Source: Clostridiales bacterium (GTDB lineage: Bacteria; Bacillota; Clostridia; Lachnospirales; WRAX01). From it: DNA of 25,502 bases. The position numbers were made by a program, and so were the translations under genes. Numbering within the stretch: position 1 is the stretch's first letter; each line of letters begins with the position of its first letter. Below the pieces are notes generated by a model. That model searched no databases. It worked only from the letters and a program-made list of their open reading frames with translations, and was not told the origin of the DNA. The DNA is taken from NCBI GenBank assembly GCA_031271375.1, contig JAISVU010000420.1:1-25502 (forward strand). Reading direction: 5' to 3'. Shown piece after piece: positions 1 through 8,837 of this stretch.

Positions 1-560
1 AACCGTCTTTCATAGCTGTCGTAATACTTTAAAAACATCACATCGAAATCCGATAGGCGTCCCTGACGCAGAACAGTCTTTTTAAATGAACGCAGCCGGT
101 TTTTTTGCTTTTCAAACCCGCCGTTTGGCATAAACTCGCCGTATTCAACGCACACCCCAGGCTTGCCGGGGAACTTTTCATAAAATCCCGCCTTGCCCGT
201 TATTCTGTGCATTCGCGCAATTTTCTGTAATATCTGGCGAAACTGCACATGATCATCAAACCGCGCTTCTCTGCCCTTTATGTATTCAGATGCGGTGTAC
301 AGCCCATCCTCCTGGCGGACGAAGGGCTCGCCATTCGGGGCGGCGATAAAGCGGTCTGTATCCGTGAACCCGGCGGAATGCAGCCCTTCTTTCACATAAT
401 GGGCCAGCATTAGCGGTTCCTCGGCGGCAAAGGCTTTGCCAACGACAAAAACGCCTTTATCCGTCGAGCAGACGTATCTGCCTTTATCCTTCCGCATATT
501 CCGGCATTTCAGCCCAAAATCCTTCAATATCTGCGGGTTTAAACCTTCCACATCAACCAC
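1..560 (-). CDS. CotS-family spore coat kinase-like protein (partial, C-terminus beyond left edge)
   Basis: An open frame of about 186 codons runs leftward off the window. I translated it from the reverse complement. The start region reads VEGLNPQILKDFGL, followed by a KGRYVCSTDKGVFVV strand, a LYTASEYIKGRE segment, an IARMHR helix and a DFDVMFLKYYDSYE helix. This order fits the clostridial CotS/YsxE-type spore coat proteins, which have an aminoglycoside-phosphotransferase-like fold; the catalytic half would lie outside the window. The start is uncertain. GTG at 560 and GTG at 551 are in frame after a stop at 576-578, but neither has a clear ribosome binding site. An ATG at 574 is one frame off and would join this frame if the G-run near 561-564 had one more G. 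The gene suggests a spore-forming host. The family call is by eye. Confidence 0.72.
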   Translation of the reverse strand, partial: MVDVEGLNPQILKDFGLKCRNMRKDKGRYVCSTDKGVFVVGKAFAAEEPLMLAHYVKEGLHSAGFTDTDRFIAAPNGEPFVRQEDGLYTASEYIKGREARFDDHVQFRQILQKIARMHRITGKAGFYEKFPGKPGVCVEYGEFMPNGGFEKQKNRLRSFKKTVLRQGRLSDFDVMFLKYYDSYERR

Positions 561-651
561 CCCAAGGAAGCCATATTAACGTGCGGCCTCTATTTACAGA
601 ATATGACTATGTCCCTGGTTTTATGAGCATTTCAGATAATTAATGGAATCA

Positions 652-670
652 GCGGGAGCAAAGCCCCCGC
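652..670 (-). terminator. GC-rich hairpin after the LCP gene
   Basis: On the minus strand an 8-bp stem (with one G-T pair) closes a TTT loop immediately after the LCP stop codon at 672. The run of T that follows is weak, so this is a candidate terminator or mRNA-stabilising hairpin rather than a certain one. It separates the LCP gene from the cotS-like gene. Confidence 0.45.
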
Positions 671-671
671 C

Positions 672-1718
672 CTACTGTCCGAAGAATATCTGCTGCACCA
701 GGTCGTGGGCGGCGGCTTCGTCTATATAAACATAGTTTCCCAGATTATTGGGATCGTAGGGCATTGTGTAGGTATGGATATTCTCGGGCTTCAGCCTGCG
801 CACATGATCCAGATATCTTAGAGCGTCCGTTGCGGAGAGGTTGCTGTCGACATAGTTGAACACCGCCTCAAGAATGGTTCCCGCGTTCTTGAACAGATTA
901 TCCTTTGAAAGAACCTGGGAAACCGCCGCCGTGGCAAATGCCTGCTGAACCTCCATGCGCTTGATATCACCCGAAGCGTAAGTGGCCCTGAAACGCACAA
1001 GGCCCATAGCGTCGTGACCGTTCAATATCTGCCTGCCCTTTTTTATGTCGATATACAAATCCTGGTAAGGATCCTCATAGAACATATTCTGGGGAACGTC
1101 GAACTCCACGCCCCCGATCTCGTCTATGACATACTGGAAACCCTCCAGGTCCATCAGCGCGTAATATTGAATCTTTATACCGAATGTGTCTTCTATCTGC
1201 TTGACGGTATAAACCGCTCCCGCTCCGTTCTTCGCGTAGTGGTATACCTCCGTCATCTTCATACTGCTTGGCGCGCCTTTAATCATGCCCTCGCGCATTT
1301 CGTCGGTGACGGTGGTCCGGGAATCCCGGGGGATAGAGATTAGGTTCAGGCTTTCGTCCTCGGTGTTATAGCAGCCCAGCATCATCCCGTCGGTGCGCCC
1401 GCCGTTCTTACCGCCCTCGTCCGTTACCATAATAAGAAAGTTGGTGCGCTGAGGAAGCGGCTTAATGATCTCGGTTATGTTGATCTGGTCGGACCTAAGG
1501 CCGGTGTTCAGCTCTTTTTCCGCCGCGAGCCTCACCTCGCGCTGCACAGGGGTTTCGTCCCCCTTCATCATCATCGAATAGCCCAGCAGGGCAGCGGTGG
1601 ATAGAATCATCAAAACCACTATGACCGAGACAATAGCCATTGCCAGCTTAAAAGCGGGGCTGCGTCTGCGCCGTATCTTTGTGTTCATGTCCGTTTCGGG
1701 TTCGTTAATATCATACAT
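672..1718 (-). CDS. LytR-CpsA-Psr (LCP) family cell-wall polymer ligase
   Basis: LCP proteins transfer lipid-linked anionic polymers, such as teichoic acids or capsule, onto peptidoglycan at the outer face of the membrane. The 348-residue product has a basic cytoplasmic N-terminus (RRRR at 16-19), one membrane segment at about residues 23-46, then an extracellular LCP domain. Visible LCP motifs are R108-T-D110, SIPRDS around 128-133, and the later FRATYASGDIKR segment with its conserved Arg and Asp. The protein ends shortly after the domain, with no C-terminal extension. The start at 1718 has a GGAGG about 14 nt upstream, which is far; ATG at residue 11 is an alternative. A promoter in the gap after the helicase gene gives it its own transcription. 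Confidence 0.92.
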   Translation of the reverse strand: MYDINEPETDMNTKIRRRRSPAFKLAMAIVSVIVVLMILSTAALLGYSMMMKGDETPVQREVRLAAEKELNTGLRSDQINITEIIKPLPQRTNFLIMVTDEGGKNGGRTDGMMLGCYNTEDESLNLISIPRDSRTTVTDEMREGMIKGAPSSMKMTEVYHYAKNGAGAVYTVKQIEDTFGIKIQYYALMDLEGFQYVIDEIGGVEFDVPQNMFYEDPYQDLYIDIKKGRQILNGHDAMGLVRFRATYASGDIKRMEVQQAFATAAVSQVLSKDNLFKNAGTILEAVFNYVDSNLSATDALRYLDHVRRLKPENIHTYTMPYDPNNLGNYVYIDEAAAHDLVQQIFFGQ

Positions 1719-1766
1719 GTTATGTAATTCAACCTCCGAAGACTACATATATTATTTCAGACAATA

Positions 1767-1798
1767 ATGAGTATACTCATATATACGGCATTTGTCCA
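1767..1798 (-). promoter_or_regulatory. SigA-type promoter of the LCP gene with a palindrome over the -10
   Basis: On the minus strand a TGGACA -35 box (1793-1798) lies 17 bp from a TATACT -10 box (1770-1775). The -10 sits inside a perfect 14-bp palindrome, ATGAGTATACTCAT, at 1767-1780. The promoter match is good. A role for the palindrome as an operator is inference. The predicted transcription start is about 45 nt before the LCP start codon. Confidence 0.6.
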
Positions 1799-1822
1799 GT
1801 GTTTTATTCAGCTAAAATGCCT

Positions 1823-4800
1823 TTAAATAATTGCTTGATACAGCACAAAATCCCCCATAACCGCCGTAAACCCGGCGGCTTTCAAAAACTCCGCAGCCTC
1901 GGGCGGATACTGTTTAACCATCAAACGCTTGAGGTGCGGGAATATCCTTCTCGCTTCAAAGCCCTTAATAAGGGCTTTCAAAGCCTCTTCCAGCGCATTA
2001 TCGTCAAGTACCCTTAAATGCTGGCCCTGCCGTTCCAGAATAGCCACGGGCAGCCCTGCCTTCAGCGCGACCGCCGTCCCCGCCATAAGCGCGAACGACA
2101 TTCCGGGCAGATGGGGAAGCAAGCCGCCCCAGGCCTGAAGCGGATCCTGGGCATTGAGCCAGACTACCGAAGCGTCTGGATTATCCAGCGACCCTGTGAC
2201 GGCATAAAAATCCTTTTCCCGAATGTACTGAGCTCCTGAGAAGCCTTCCACGAAATAGCCCCTGCGGGCGGCCCCGGTGTACTCCATGACCCTCAGCCGC
2301 TCCAAAGCCGCGTCCCAGGGCAGATTCAGGGTTTTGGCCGTCTCCCTGCATAGGACGGCGTATTTATCAAAGGCCTTTGTTATAGCCTGGTCAAGTCCCG
2401 GTTCAAGCACGGGCCGGGACAGATCCCACCGCCCCGCCGTTAGCGTCATAACCCTGGCGTTTACGCGCCGCCTGGCGGAAGCCTTTTCCTGGGAATAGTC
2501 CCGGGAATCCCGGTTAAGAGCCTGGCGCACAGGGATGAAGCTGTCGGCTGTTATCAAGCCTTTTTCCAGCATGTTCAGCAGCTTGTCGTGGGCGGGGCGG
2601 CCCTGGAGCCGGGATGTCAGCGCCGTTGTGAAACTGGCTCCGCGTTTTTGCAAGGCGCTGTATATTATACGCTCATCCTCGTCCAAATTATCCGGCATTA
2701 TAGACATATCCGCGTCCCAATCGGCCTCTTCCTGGCGGTGGAAGCTGATATAGGGCTTGTTGTCCCGCTTGGCCCAGCGCCAAAAGAACTCGCCGCCGCC
2801 CAACAGCGTGTCCAACAGCGCGGGGCGGTATGCCGAACAGCGGGCGGGCAGCAGCGACGCCTCAAAGCTGTCTGCCGGGAAGCTCTGTCCGGCCAGGGCC
2901 TCCAATGCCGCCCTAAGCTGTCCCTCGGCCGGGGCCGCCGCCCTTAACCGGCTCGCTAGCAGCGCGGCGTACCGTTCCGGCGGTTGCGTCTTAACCTGCC
3001 TGCGCCTAGCCGTTATCGTCTCCCTAACGGCCCGCTCGTAAACATCCGCGTGGTAATATAAGCCGGAATCCAAGATTGCGGAGCCGTTATCACGAAGCGT
3101 CTCCAAAACGGCCCCGGCTTCTTCCTCTCCGATGAAATAACGCTCCGCGACAAGCCCGGCGTCGGCGGTCCCTCTGTACCTTAACGACCTGCGGATGATT
3201 TGCTCCTTGTTTAATTCAAACTCGGCATATTCATTCTCATGCTCGGCGGCAATCCATAAGCCCGGCTCAATATACCGCGCGCGCCCCGCCCTGGACAGGT
3301 TTTCAAACCACTCCAGCGGCACGTCCAGCTCCCCCGCGATTATATCCCCTTCCATCATCAGCAAGGAATGGAGGGAGCGCTCGTCCTCGGGGACTAAGCG
3401 GCGTGCGGCGGCTCCGGCGAGTATGTCTTTATCGGGCTTTATCGACGTTATTTCCTTAAATGCGTCCTGCGCGGCCCGCTGTATGCCTGTCGTAGTGGGG
3501 TTATATTCGTATAACAGCGTCGCTTCGGCCTGCCTGCGCAGCGGCAGGGACATCGGCGAAGGTTCGTTAAGAAATACCTCCCTGACCTTGATAGCCCCGG
3601 AACGCAGCGCGTTTAGGATGTACTCGACGCCGTCGATATCCCAATAATCCTCCAGGCACTCGCGCTTCGTCTCGGTTATCAGCGGATGGCCGTCGTGCCG
3701 GATAACCGCGTCCAGCATCTCGGCCCCGCGCAAGCGCTGAACCCACAGGGGCTGGCGTTTGCCCTTCCTCACGCCCATCATCAAAGCCCTTGCGGCGTTG
3801 TAACGGAATGTCATATGGAACAGCGGCGTAGCCGGGAGGATTGCGGCTATACGTTCCCTCGCCGTCTCCGGGTTTATTGTAAGAATCGCCCCTTCGGGGA
3901 AGCTCCCGGCGGACATTAATAAAATCCCGTCGTCGTCCTCAAATGAGCTGACATCCATATATGAGCCCTGTTTAGCGGCCTCCTGAAGCAGAATCGACAG
4001 CGGCGCGTTGACCTCCTTGCCGAAGACAGAGTGTATCATCAGCTGGTTGTCCCCGGCCTCGTCGCTGAAATGCTCGACGACGATCGTATGGTCGTCGGGA
4101 AGGACGCCGGTAGCCTCCAGCTGCCTCGCTATATATCCCGCCGCGTTATAGGCCGCGGCTTCGTCAAGACCCCAGGACATCAGCTTATCCATAATACGCT
4201 CGGGCGACGCGGCGTCGGTCAGCTCCCTCATCATAGCGCCGAAAGCGCGGCCCGTCCTGATATCCCTCGACATAAAGACATTGCGCCAGAAAGGGGGCTG
4301 CGCCCCCTCGGGACTGGCCTGCCTCACGGTTACGGTGTCTTTGTCCATGCGGGTTATGCGCCAGGCGAACGAACCCAGTAAAAACTTATCGCCCACACGG
4401 GCTTCGAAGACGTATTCCTCGTCCAGCTCCCCCAGCTTGACGCCGTTCTCCCCGCGTACCTTGAACATCCCCGTGTCTGGTATCGTCCCTCCGGTGGAGA
4501 CGGCTAGCATCCTGCTGTAAGCGTCGCCCTCCACGACGCCGTTCACGCGGTCGTAAAGGAGCCTGGGCCTTACCGGGATGTCGCGCTTATGCTCAAAGTC
4601 CCCCGCAAGCATTGCCAGGACGGCTTCCACGTCCGCTTTCTTAACGTCCCTGAAGGGATAGGCCCCGGACAGGATATCCATAGCGCCGTCCACTGTATAG
4701 CCGTCGCCTACCGTCATCGACACCAGGTGCTGGGCCAGCACATCCAGGCACAGGCGCGGGGGCTTGGCCTTTTCAATGCCGCCTAAGGTTGCAAGACGCG

Positions 4801-5938
4801 CGGTAAGACCGCAGTACAGCCCCTCGGAAGCCATGCGCGGAAACATCTTCATCACGCTTACCCTGCCGGGGTTGTGACCGGCCCTTCCCAAGCGCTGCAT
4901 GACGCTGGAGATGGATTTGGGGCAGCCTATCTGAACCACGCGGTCTATTTCGCCCACATCGATCCCCAATTCCATTGAGGACGTGGCGCATAACAAGCGC
5001 AGCTTGCCGGAGCGCAGTTCCTGCTCGGCCTGGGCTCTTTGCTCTTTTGAGACGCAGCCGTGATGGGTTTTCGCGAAGCCTTCCCCGGCTATTTCGTTCA
5101 CGTAATAGGCCAGCTTTTCCGCGTACATCCGGCCGTCGGTGAAGGCGATGACGCTCCTTGCCCCTTCGCACTCCACATAAACGGCCCTCGCGATCTCGGG
5201 CCATATCGTTCCTTCGGGCAGGACGCGCATGTCCCCGGCGGGGCTTATTACCGCTATTTCAAAGTCTTTCTTCATCTTTGGGGCCACAATAACCGTTCCG
5301 CTCCCTGCCAGGTAGTCGGCGGCCAGCGTAAGCGGATCGATCGTGGCGGACAGGCCTATGCGCTGCAGGGGCTTTTCGCAGAGCCTGTCCAGGCGCGCCA
5401 TAGACAGCGTGAGATGAGCGCCGCGCTTCGTGTCGATAAGGGCGTGGAGCTCGTCGATGATGATGTACTTGGCGGTGCAAAGCATTGCCTGCCCGGAAAG
5501 GCTGCTTAACAGCAAGTACAGCGACTCCGGGGTCGTTATCAGTATATGGGGCGGGGATTTGGCCATCTTCCGGCGTTCCGCCGCGCTGGTATCCCCGGTG
5601 CGGATCGCGACGTTCAGACCGCCCTGGCCCTTCGTTATCCCGTCCAGCGGGCGGCGCAGGTTTTCGCGGATGTCCCCCGCGAGGGATTTTAACGGGGAGA
5701 CATAAATCAGGTAGAGCTTATGCTCCAGCTTGCCCTCCCTCGCGCTGGCAAGCAGCCGGTCGATATATACTAAAAAGGCGGAGAGGGTCTTGCCCGTCCC
5801 CGTAGGCGCGGAAACAAGGACATGCCTGCCGGAGGCTATGGCGGGCCAGGCCTCCTTCTGTGCGTCGGTCGGTTCGCCCAGCGTGTTCCTGAACCAATCC
5901 CTTGTCAGCGGGTCGAAATAGGACAGATTGTCGTTCAT
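1823..5938 (-). CDS. lhr: Lhr-type DEAD/DEAH-box ATP-dependent helicase
   Basis: This is a superfamily 2 helicase of the Lhr (large helicase-related) group, which translocates on nucleic acid and is linked to DNA repair. From the ATG at 5938 it is 1371 residues. Motifs in order are Walker A APTGTGKT (44-51), DELH (162-165), SAT (197-199), SMELGIDVGE (321-330) and QRLGRAGH (348-355). The winged-helix and DEAD/H-associated region of the Lhr core follows, then a C-terminal extension of several hundred residues, so it is nearer full-length Lhr than core-only proteins. I chose 5938 because that ATG forms an ATGA overlap with the stop of the DUF2225 gene and has AGGAA 7 nt upstream. An in-frame ATG at 5974 would add 12 residues. 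The genes are probably translationally coupled. Confidence 0.93.
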   Translation of the reverse strand: MNDNLSYFDPLTRDWFRNTLGEPTDAQKEAWPAIASGRHVLVSAPTGTGKTLSAFLVYIDRLLASAREGKLEHKLYLIYVSPLKSLAGDIRENLRRPLDGITKGQGGLNVAIRTGDTSAAERRKMAKSPPHILITTPESLYLLLSSLSGQAMLCTAKYIIIDELHALIDTKRGAHLTLSMARLDRLCEKPLQRIGLSATIDPLTLAADYLAGSGTVIVAPKMKKDFEIAVISPAGDMRVLPEGTIWPEIARAVYVECEGARSVIAFTDGRMYAEKLAYYVNEIAGEGFAKTHHGCVSKEQRAQAEQELRSGKLRLLCATSSMELGIDVGEIDRVVQIGCPKSISSVMQRLGRAGHNPGRVSVMKMFPRMASEGLYCGLTARLATLGGIEKAKPPRLCLDVLAQHLVSMTVGDGYTVDGAMDILSGAYPFRDVKKADVEAVLAMLAGDFEHKRDIPVRPRLLYDRVNGVVEGDAYSRMLAVSTGGTIPDTGMFKVRGENGVKLGELDEEYVFEARVGDKFLLGSFAWRITRMDKDTVTVRQASPEGAQPPFWRNVFMSRDIRTGRAFGAMMRELTDAASPERIMDKLMSWGLDEAAAYNAAGYIARQLEATGVLPDDHTIVVEHFSDEAGDNQLMIHSVFGKEVNAPLSILLQEAAKQGSYMDVSSFEDDDGILLMSAGSFPEGAILTINPETARERIAAILPATPLFHMTFRYNAARALMMGVRKGKRQPLWVQRLRGAEMLDAVIRHDGHPLITETKRECLEDYWDIDGVEYILNALRSGAIKVREVFLNEPSPMSLPLRRQAEATLLYEYNPTTTGIQRAAQDAFKEITSIKPDKDILAGAAARRLVPEDERSLHSLLMMEGDIIAGELDVPLEWFENLSRAGRARYIEPGLWIAAEHENEYAEFELNKEQIIRRSLRYRGTADAGLVAERYFIGEEEAGAVLETLRDNGSAILDSGLYYHADVYERAVRETITARRRQVKTQPPERYAALLASRLRAAAPAEGQLRAALEALAGQSFPADSFEASLLPARCSAYRPALLDTLLGGGEFFWRWAKRDNKPYISFHRQEEADWDADMSIMPDNLDEDERIIYSALQKRGASFTTALTSRLQGRPAHDKLLNMLEKGLITADSFIPVRQALNRDSRDYSQEKASARRRVNARVMTLTAGRWDLSRPVLEPGLDQAITKAFDKYAVLCRETAKTLNLPWDAALERLRVMEYTGAARRGYFVEGFSGAQYIREKDFYAVTGSLDNPDASVVWLNAQDPLQAWGGLLPHLPGMSFALMAGTAVALKAGLPVAILERQGQHLRVLDDNALEEALKALIKGFEARRIFPHLKRLMVKQYPPEAAEFLKAAGFTAVMGDFVLYQAII

Positions 5939-6810
5939 TTGCGTTTCCTGCGTCTGTACCGCTGTTTGAACCATTCCCCGAAGGTCATTATCTTTTCGGG
6001 ATATTCCTCTGTTTTTTTGTTGGTTTTATCGGTTTTGGATTCCTTAACGGCGTTCAGTGAAATTGCATTTTGGGGTTTCTTTGCTTGAGCGGCGGCAGGA
6101 GATTTGAATAAAACGGAGGGAGAGGCGGCGCCGCTGATGGTTTCTTTTAAATTCCGGGCCTTCTCCTTAATCGAGTGTTTCGCGTCCCTACTGGTAATAA
6201 CCGCGCTCAACCACTTCATAGCTTCGTCTTCCTCGCCCAGGCGGTGATAGAGGTCCGCTATCAGGTAAGCGGCCCCATATGAATCCAAGCCGCCAATGGA
6301 GGCGGTCTCGCTTTGATAGGCCTGTGCGAAGGTGGTCAGCGAACGCCGTCTGAAGAGTTCTTCGTTCTTAGCGTCTTGTATGTCGTTATACAGCCAGGAC
6401 AGTTTAAGGCATATATTGGCCTTTTCGCTGTCCTTCCTACGGAGGATTACCGCCGCGAGCAGCGCGAACTTCGTGCGTGTCACCGCTGTCTCGGCGTCTA
6501 TCGGCAGTGTGAACGCCTTGTGTTTATAGCGCTTGGTGACGTAATCCTCAACCCGCTCGATCTGCTTGTCCGTGAGTTTGCCGAAATAGGCGCTCATCGC
6601 GGCGTATCCGCAGTGAGGGCACTGTATCGCATCGTAATATATCGGGTCGAAAGGCTCAAAGACATTGCGCAGATCAGTGTCTTGGCGCACGAAGCGGAGC
6701 TTGGAGGTCCGGACCGTCGGGTTCATAAAATCCTTGTCGCAACAGGGGCATGTATATTTCTTGTCGTATATATAATCCTGATAATCCGTATCTACGAAGG
6801 TCTCCCCCAA
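5935..6810 (-). CDS. DUF2225 family protein with N-terminal zinc ribbon
   Basis: The product of about 291 residues begins with a probable zinc-binding module, CPCC at 21-24 and CPHCG at 64-68, followed by a helical region resembling TPR repeats (YLIADLYHRLGEEDEAMKW is typical) and a very basic C-terminal tail (QRYRRRKRK). This layout matches DUF2225, a family common in Clostridia with no firm biochemical role. It is cytoplasmic, with no signal peptide. The start is uncertain: the frame opens just after a TGA with TTG at 6810, and the nearest GAGGA is almost touching that TTG. A GGGGGAG inside the frame lies 6 nt before a GTA codon. It is the first gene of a leftward unit with lhr. Confidence 0.82.
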   Translation of the reverse strand: MGETFVDTDYQDYIYDKKYTCPCCDKDFMNPTVRTSKLRFVRQDTDLRNVFEPFDPIYYDAIQCPHCGYAAMSAYFGKLTDKQIERVEDYVTKRYKHKAFTLPIDAETAVTRTKFALLAAVILRRKDSEKANICLKLSWLYNDIQDAKNEELFRRRSLTTFAQAYQSETASIGGLDSYGAAYLIADLYHRLGEEDEAMKWLSAVITSRDAKHSIKEKARNLKETISGAASPSVLFKSPAAAQAKKPQNAISLNAVKESKTDKTNKKTEEYPEKIMTFGEWFKQRYRRRKRK

Positions 6811-6820
6811 TCCTCAAGTG

Positions 6821-6849
6821 TTGATTTTTATCTTTCATGTTGATATAAT
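6821..6849 (+). promoter_or_regulatory. SigA-type promoter for the DUF5711-cvpA operon
   Basis: TTGATT at 6821-6826 and a perfect TATAAT at 6844-6849 are separated by 17 bp. The expected transcription start near 6856 lies about 45 nt before the GTG start at 6902. The site lies in the divergent gap shared with the leftward DUF2225 gene. I found no comparably good promoter for that strand. Confidence 0.75.
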
Positions 6850-6901
6850 TTAATGGCAAGTAAAATATAACATATATTGATAAAAAAAGGAAGTCTTGCC
6901 T

Positions 6902-8110
6902 GTGAAAAAGCATTCCATTATACGTTTAGCGGTTATCTTAACGCTGGTGGCCGCCGCCGCGATATGGTTTATCAGCAGCGCAACCAGCGCGGGAGGTTTT
7001 TTGAATAAGGGAGGGGAGACGGCATTCGTTACCACCGGCGTTACCGTCGATTTTGACCCGGACAGCGGCGAGGCTGTTTATACGCCTGGGTCGGACGGGT
7101 TTTATTTCGCGACGAAGGACGGGGCGCGGTTCATAACGGCCGCGGATAAACAGCTGATGACAGAGCCCTATACAATGCAGAACCCCGTCCTGTTCGGCGC
7201 GGGGGATGTCATGGGCGTTGTCGAGGCCTCGGGTTACGATGCCTATATTTATAATACCGAAGGGCTCATGTACGCCAAACATTATGAGAATCCTATCGTA
7301 AATTTTAGTGTAACGGAGCAGGGCTATTCCTGCGTGGTAACAAAGAACGGGGACGATTACGAGAGCTTTGTATATAATCACGGCGGAGCGGCAATAGGCC
7401 ACCAGGAAGACACGGAACGCATAATCCTTTCCACCGCTATTTCAAACGACGGCCGCATATGGGCTGTAAGCTATTTGGATATAAGCGGCGCGGAATATAA
7501 TTCTTATATAACCTTCGGTTATCTTAAAAAGAGCGAAGCGCAGGGATACAGCGACGGCATATATGGGACATTGAGGGGGGAAAATGGCGAATTAAATAAC
7601 CAATATTTCAGTATGATACGCTTCATGAATGGTAATAATTTGATTGTTGTCTCCGATAAAGCGGTATTCTGCGTAGACGCGGCTTCCCCGGCCCAGGCGA
7701 AGTGGATTATGCCGCTGGATAACGAATTGGATCAAGCGGCGTTTTATGAAGGATACGCGGCTTTCGCGCTGGGAAGGGCCAGACAGGGCGTCCCGGTGGA
7801 ACCGGCAGGCCGGGTTATTCTGCTTAACATGAACGGGGAACGTATCTTTGAACGCGATATGGGGGATAGGGTAACGAGCCTGCACATCGGGGGGCCGGGG
7901 CTTATCGTCGGGCAGGATCTGTCCTTCACGGCCCTGGGCTATAAGAACCAAGTCCTGTGGGAGTATAATGCGCCCTTCGATACAAGGGATATACAGTTCC
8001 TGGATTCCGCGGAGAGAACAGTCATCAGAACCGGCACGGATGTCAGCATTATGAAGCTTACAAAAATAAAGGAACCGGAAGCGGCCGAAAATAATCAGGG
8101 AGATGAATAA
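6902..8110 (+). CDS. DUF5711 family membrane-anchored protein
   Basis: The product of about 402 residues has a short basic N-terminus, one membrane segment near residues 6-26 and a long extracytoplasmic region. That region contains repeated beta-rich blades with hydrophobic strands and YIYN, FVYN and similar turns, as expected of a propeller-like fold. DUF5711 is a clostridial family usually found just before cvpA, as here; its role is not established. I preferred the GTG at 6902 because AAGGAAG lies 8 nt upstream; a TTG at 6896 is in frame but too close to that site. A strong promoter at 6821-6849 precedes it, and its stop lies one base from the preferred cvpA start. Confidence 0.82.
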   Translation: MKKHSIIRLAVILTLVAAAAIWFISSATSAGGFLNKGGETAFVTTGVTVDFDPDSGEAVYTPGSDGFYFATKDGARFITAADKQLMTEPYTMQNPVLFGAGDVMGVVEASGYDAYIYNTEGLMYAKHYENPIVNFSVTEQGYSCVVTKNGDDYESFVYNHGGAAIGHQEDTERIILSTAISNDGRIWAVSYLDISGAEYNSYITFGYLKKSEAQGYSDGIYGTLRGENGELNNQYFSMIRFMNGNNLIVVSDKAVFCVDAASPAQAKWIMPLDNELDQAAFYEGYAAFALGRARQGVPVEPAGRVILLNMNGERIFERDMGDRVTSLHIGGPGLIVGQDLSFTALGYKNQVLWEYNAPFDTRDIQFLDSAERTVIRTGTDVSIMKLTKIKEPEAAENNQGDE

Positions 8111-8111
8111 C

Positions 8112-8774
8112 ATGCAGGGTTTTATGCCAAACATCATGGATTACATTACGATAGGGATTATCCTTGTCTGTGTGATAGTAGGCTACGTTAAGGGGCTGCT
8201 TATATCGGTGTTCAATATGCTGTCCCTGTTCATTTCCTTTTTCCTTACGCGGAACCTGTACCCCCATGTGAGCGCGTTCCTGCGGGGTACGCCGCTGTTC
8301 TCGGGGCTGAAGGACTGGGTCGCGGGATGGATAGGGCGCAGCGTCGTCGTTCCCGACACAGGGCAGATCGTGACAGATACGGTGAACTCAATGCCGCTGC
8401 CGGAGATGTTCCGGTCGCTAGTATTGGAAAACTTAGGCAGCGCGCCGGAACTGGATTTGACAACGGTTTACGATTACGTCGCCGATTTCGCGGCGCGTAT
8501 CGCCTGCGACGGTATCGCAATCCTGCTGGTGTTCGTATCCGTCTTCCTGTTAATGCGTATACTCGCGGGATTACTGCGCATAGTGTCGCGCATGCCCGTT
8601 ATAAAGACCTTCAACCGCATTGGCGGCGGGGTTATGGGCCTCATAATCGGAGCGCTCTTGTCTTGGCTCAGTCTCTCCGTTATGAAGAGCATCTTCGCGG
8701 CGAACACGGATTTCCCCGTGTCGGATATGCTGGCGGAGTCGGTTATCGCGAAGTTCTTCCTGTTTAATATATAA
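8112..8774 (+). CDS. cvpA: CvpA family membrane protein
   Basis: This is an integral membrane protein of about 220 residues with a pattern of four membrane segments: near residues 10-45 (two helices, IGIILVCVIVGYVKG then a second), about 135-160 (IAILLVFVSVFLLMRIL) and about 175-200 (GGGVMGLIIGALLSWLSL). CvpA homologues were named for colicin V production, and several affect envelope stress or secretion; the molecular role is unclear. ATG at 8112 has AGGGAG 9 nt upstream and follows the DUF5711 stop by one base, so the two are co-transcribed. An in-frame ATG at 8103 is too close to that site. The last 16 codons are duplicated at 9191-9238. Confidence 0.85.
   Translation: MQGFMPNIMDYITIGIILVCVIVGYVKGLLISVFNMLSLFISFFLTRNLYPHVSAFLRGTPLFSGLKDWVAGWIGRSVVVPDTGQIVTDTVNSMPLPEMFRSLVLENLGSAPELDLTTVYDYVADFAARIACDGIAILLVFVSVFLLMRILAGLLRIVSRMPVIKTFNRIGGGVMGLIIGALLSWLSLSVMKSIFAANTDFPVSDMLAESVIAKFFLFNI
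8727..8774 (+). repeat. Direct repeat copy 1 (cvpA 3' end)
   Basis: The last 48 bases of cvpA, including the stop codon, recur at 9191-9238 with 45 of 48 identical. The three differences are one silent change (GCG/GCA) and two conservative ones (Val/Ala, Ile/Leu). The copies are 464 bp apart and bracket the toxin-antitoxin module. Confidence 0.9.
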
Positions 8775-8802
8775 AAATAAGGTTTATTCGTAATATTGAG
8801 TA

Positions 8803-8831
8803 TTGAAATAATATCCGCTACATGATACAAT
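8803..8831 (+). promoter_or_regulatory. SigA-type promoter for the putative antitoxin RNA
   Basis: TTGAAA (8803-8808) and TACAAT (8826-8831) are 17 bp apart. No gene with a convincing ribosome binding site lies downstream on this strand. Transcription from about 8838 would instead run into the 3' end of the minus-strand toxin gene and stop at the hairpin at 8961-8990, as expected of an antisense RNA. Confidence 0.68.
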
Positions 8832-8837
8832 TATATT

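Noticed and set aside
4773..5204. 143-codon open frame inside lhr
   Set aside because: It is an arginine-rich shadow in another frame of the helicase gene, with no start signal or protein family features.
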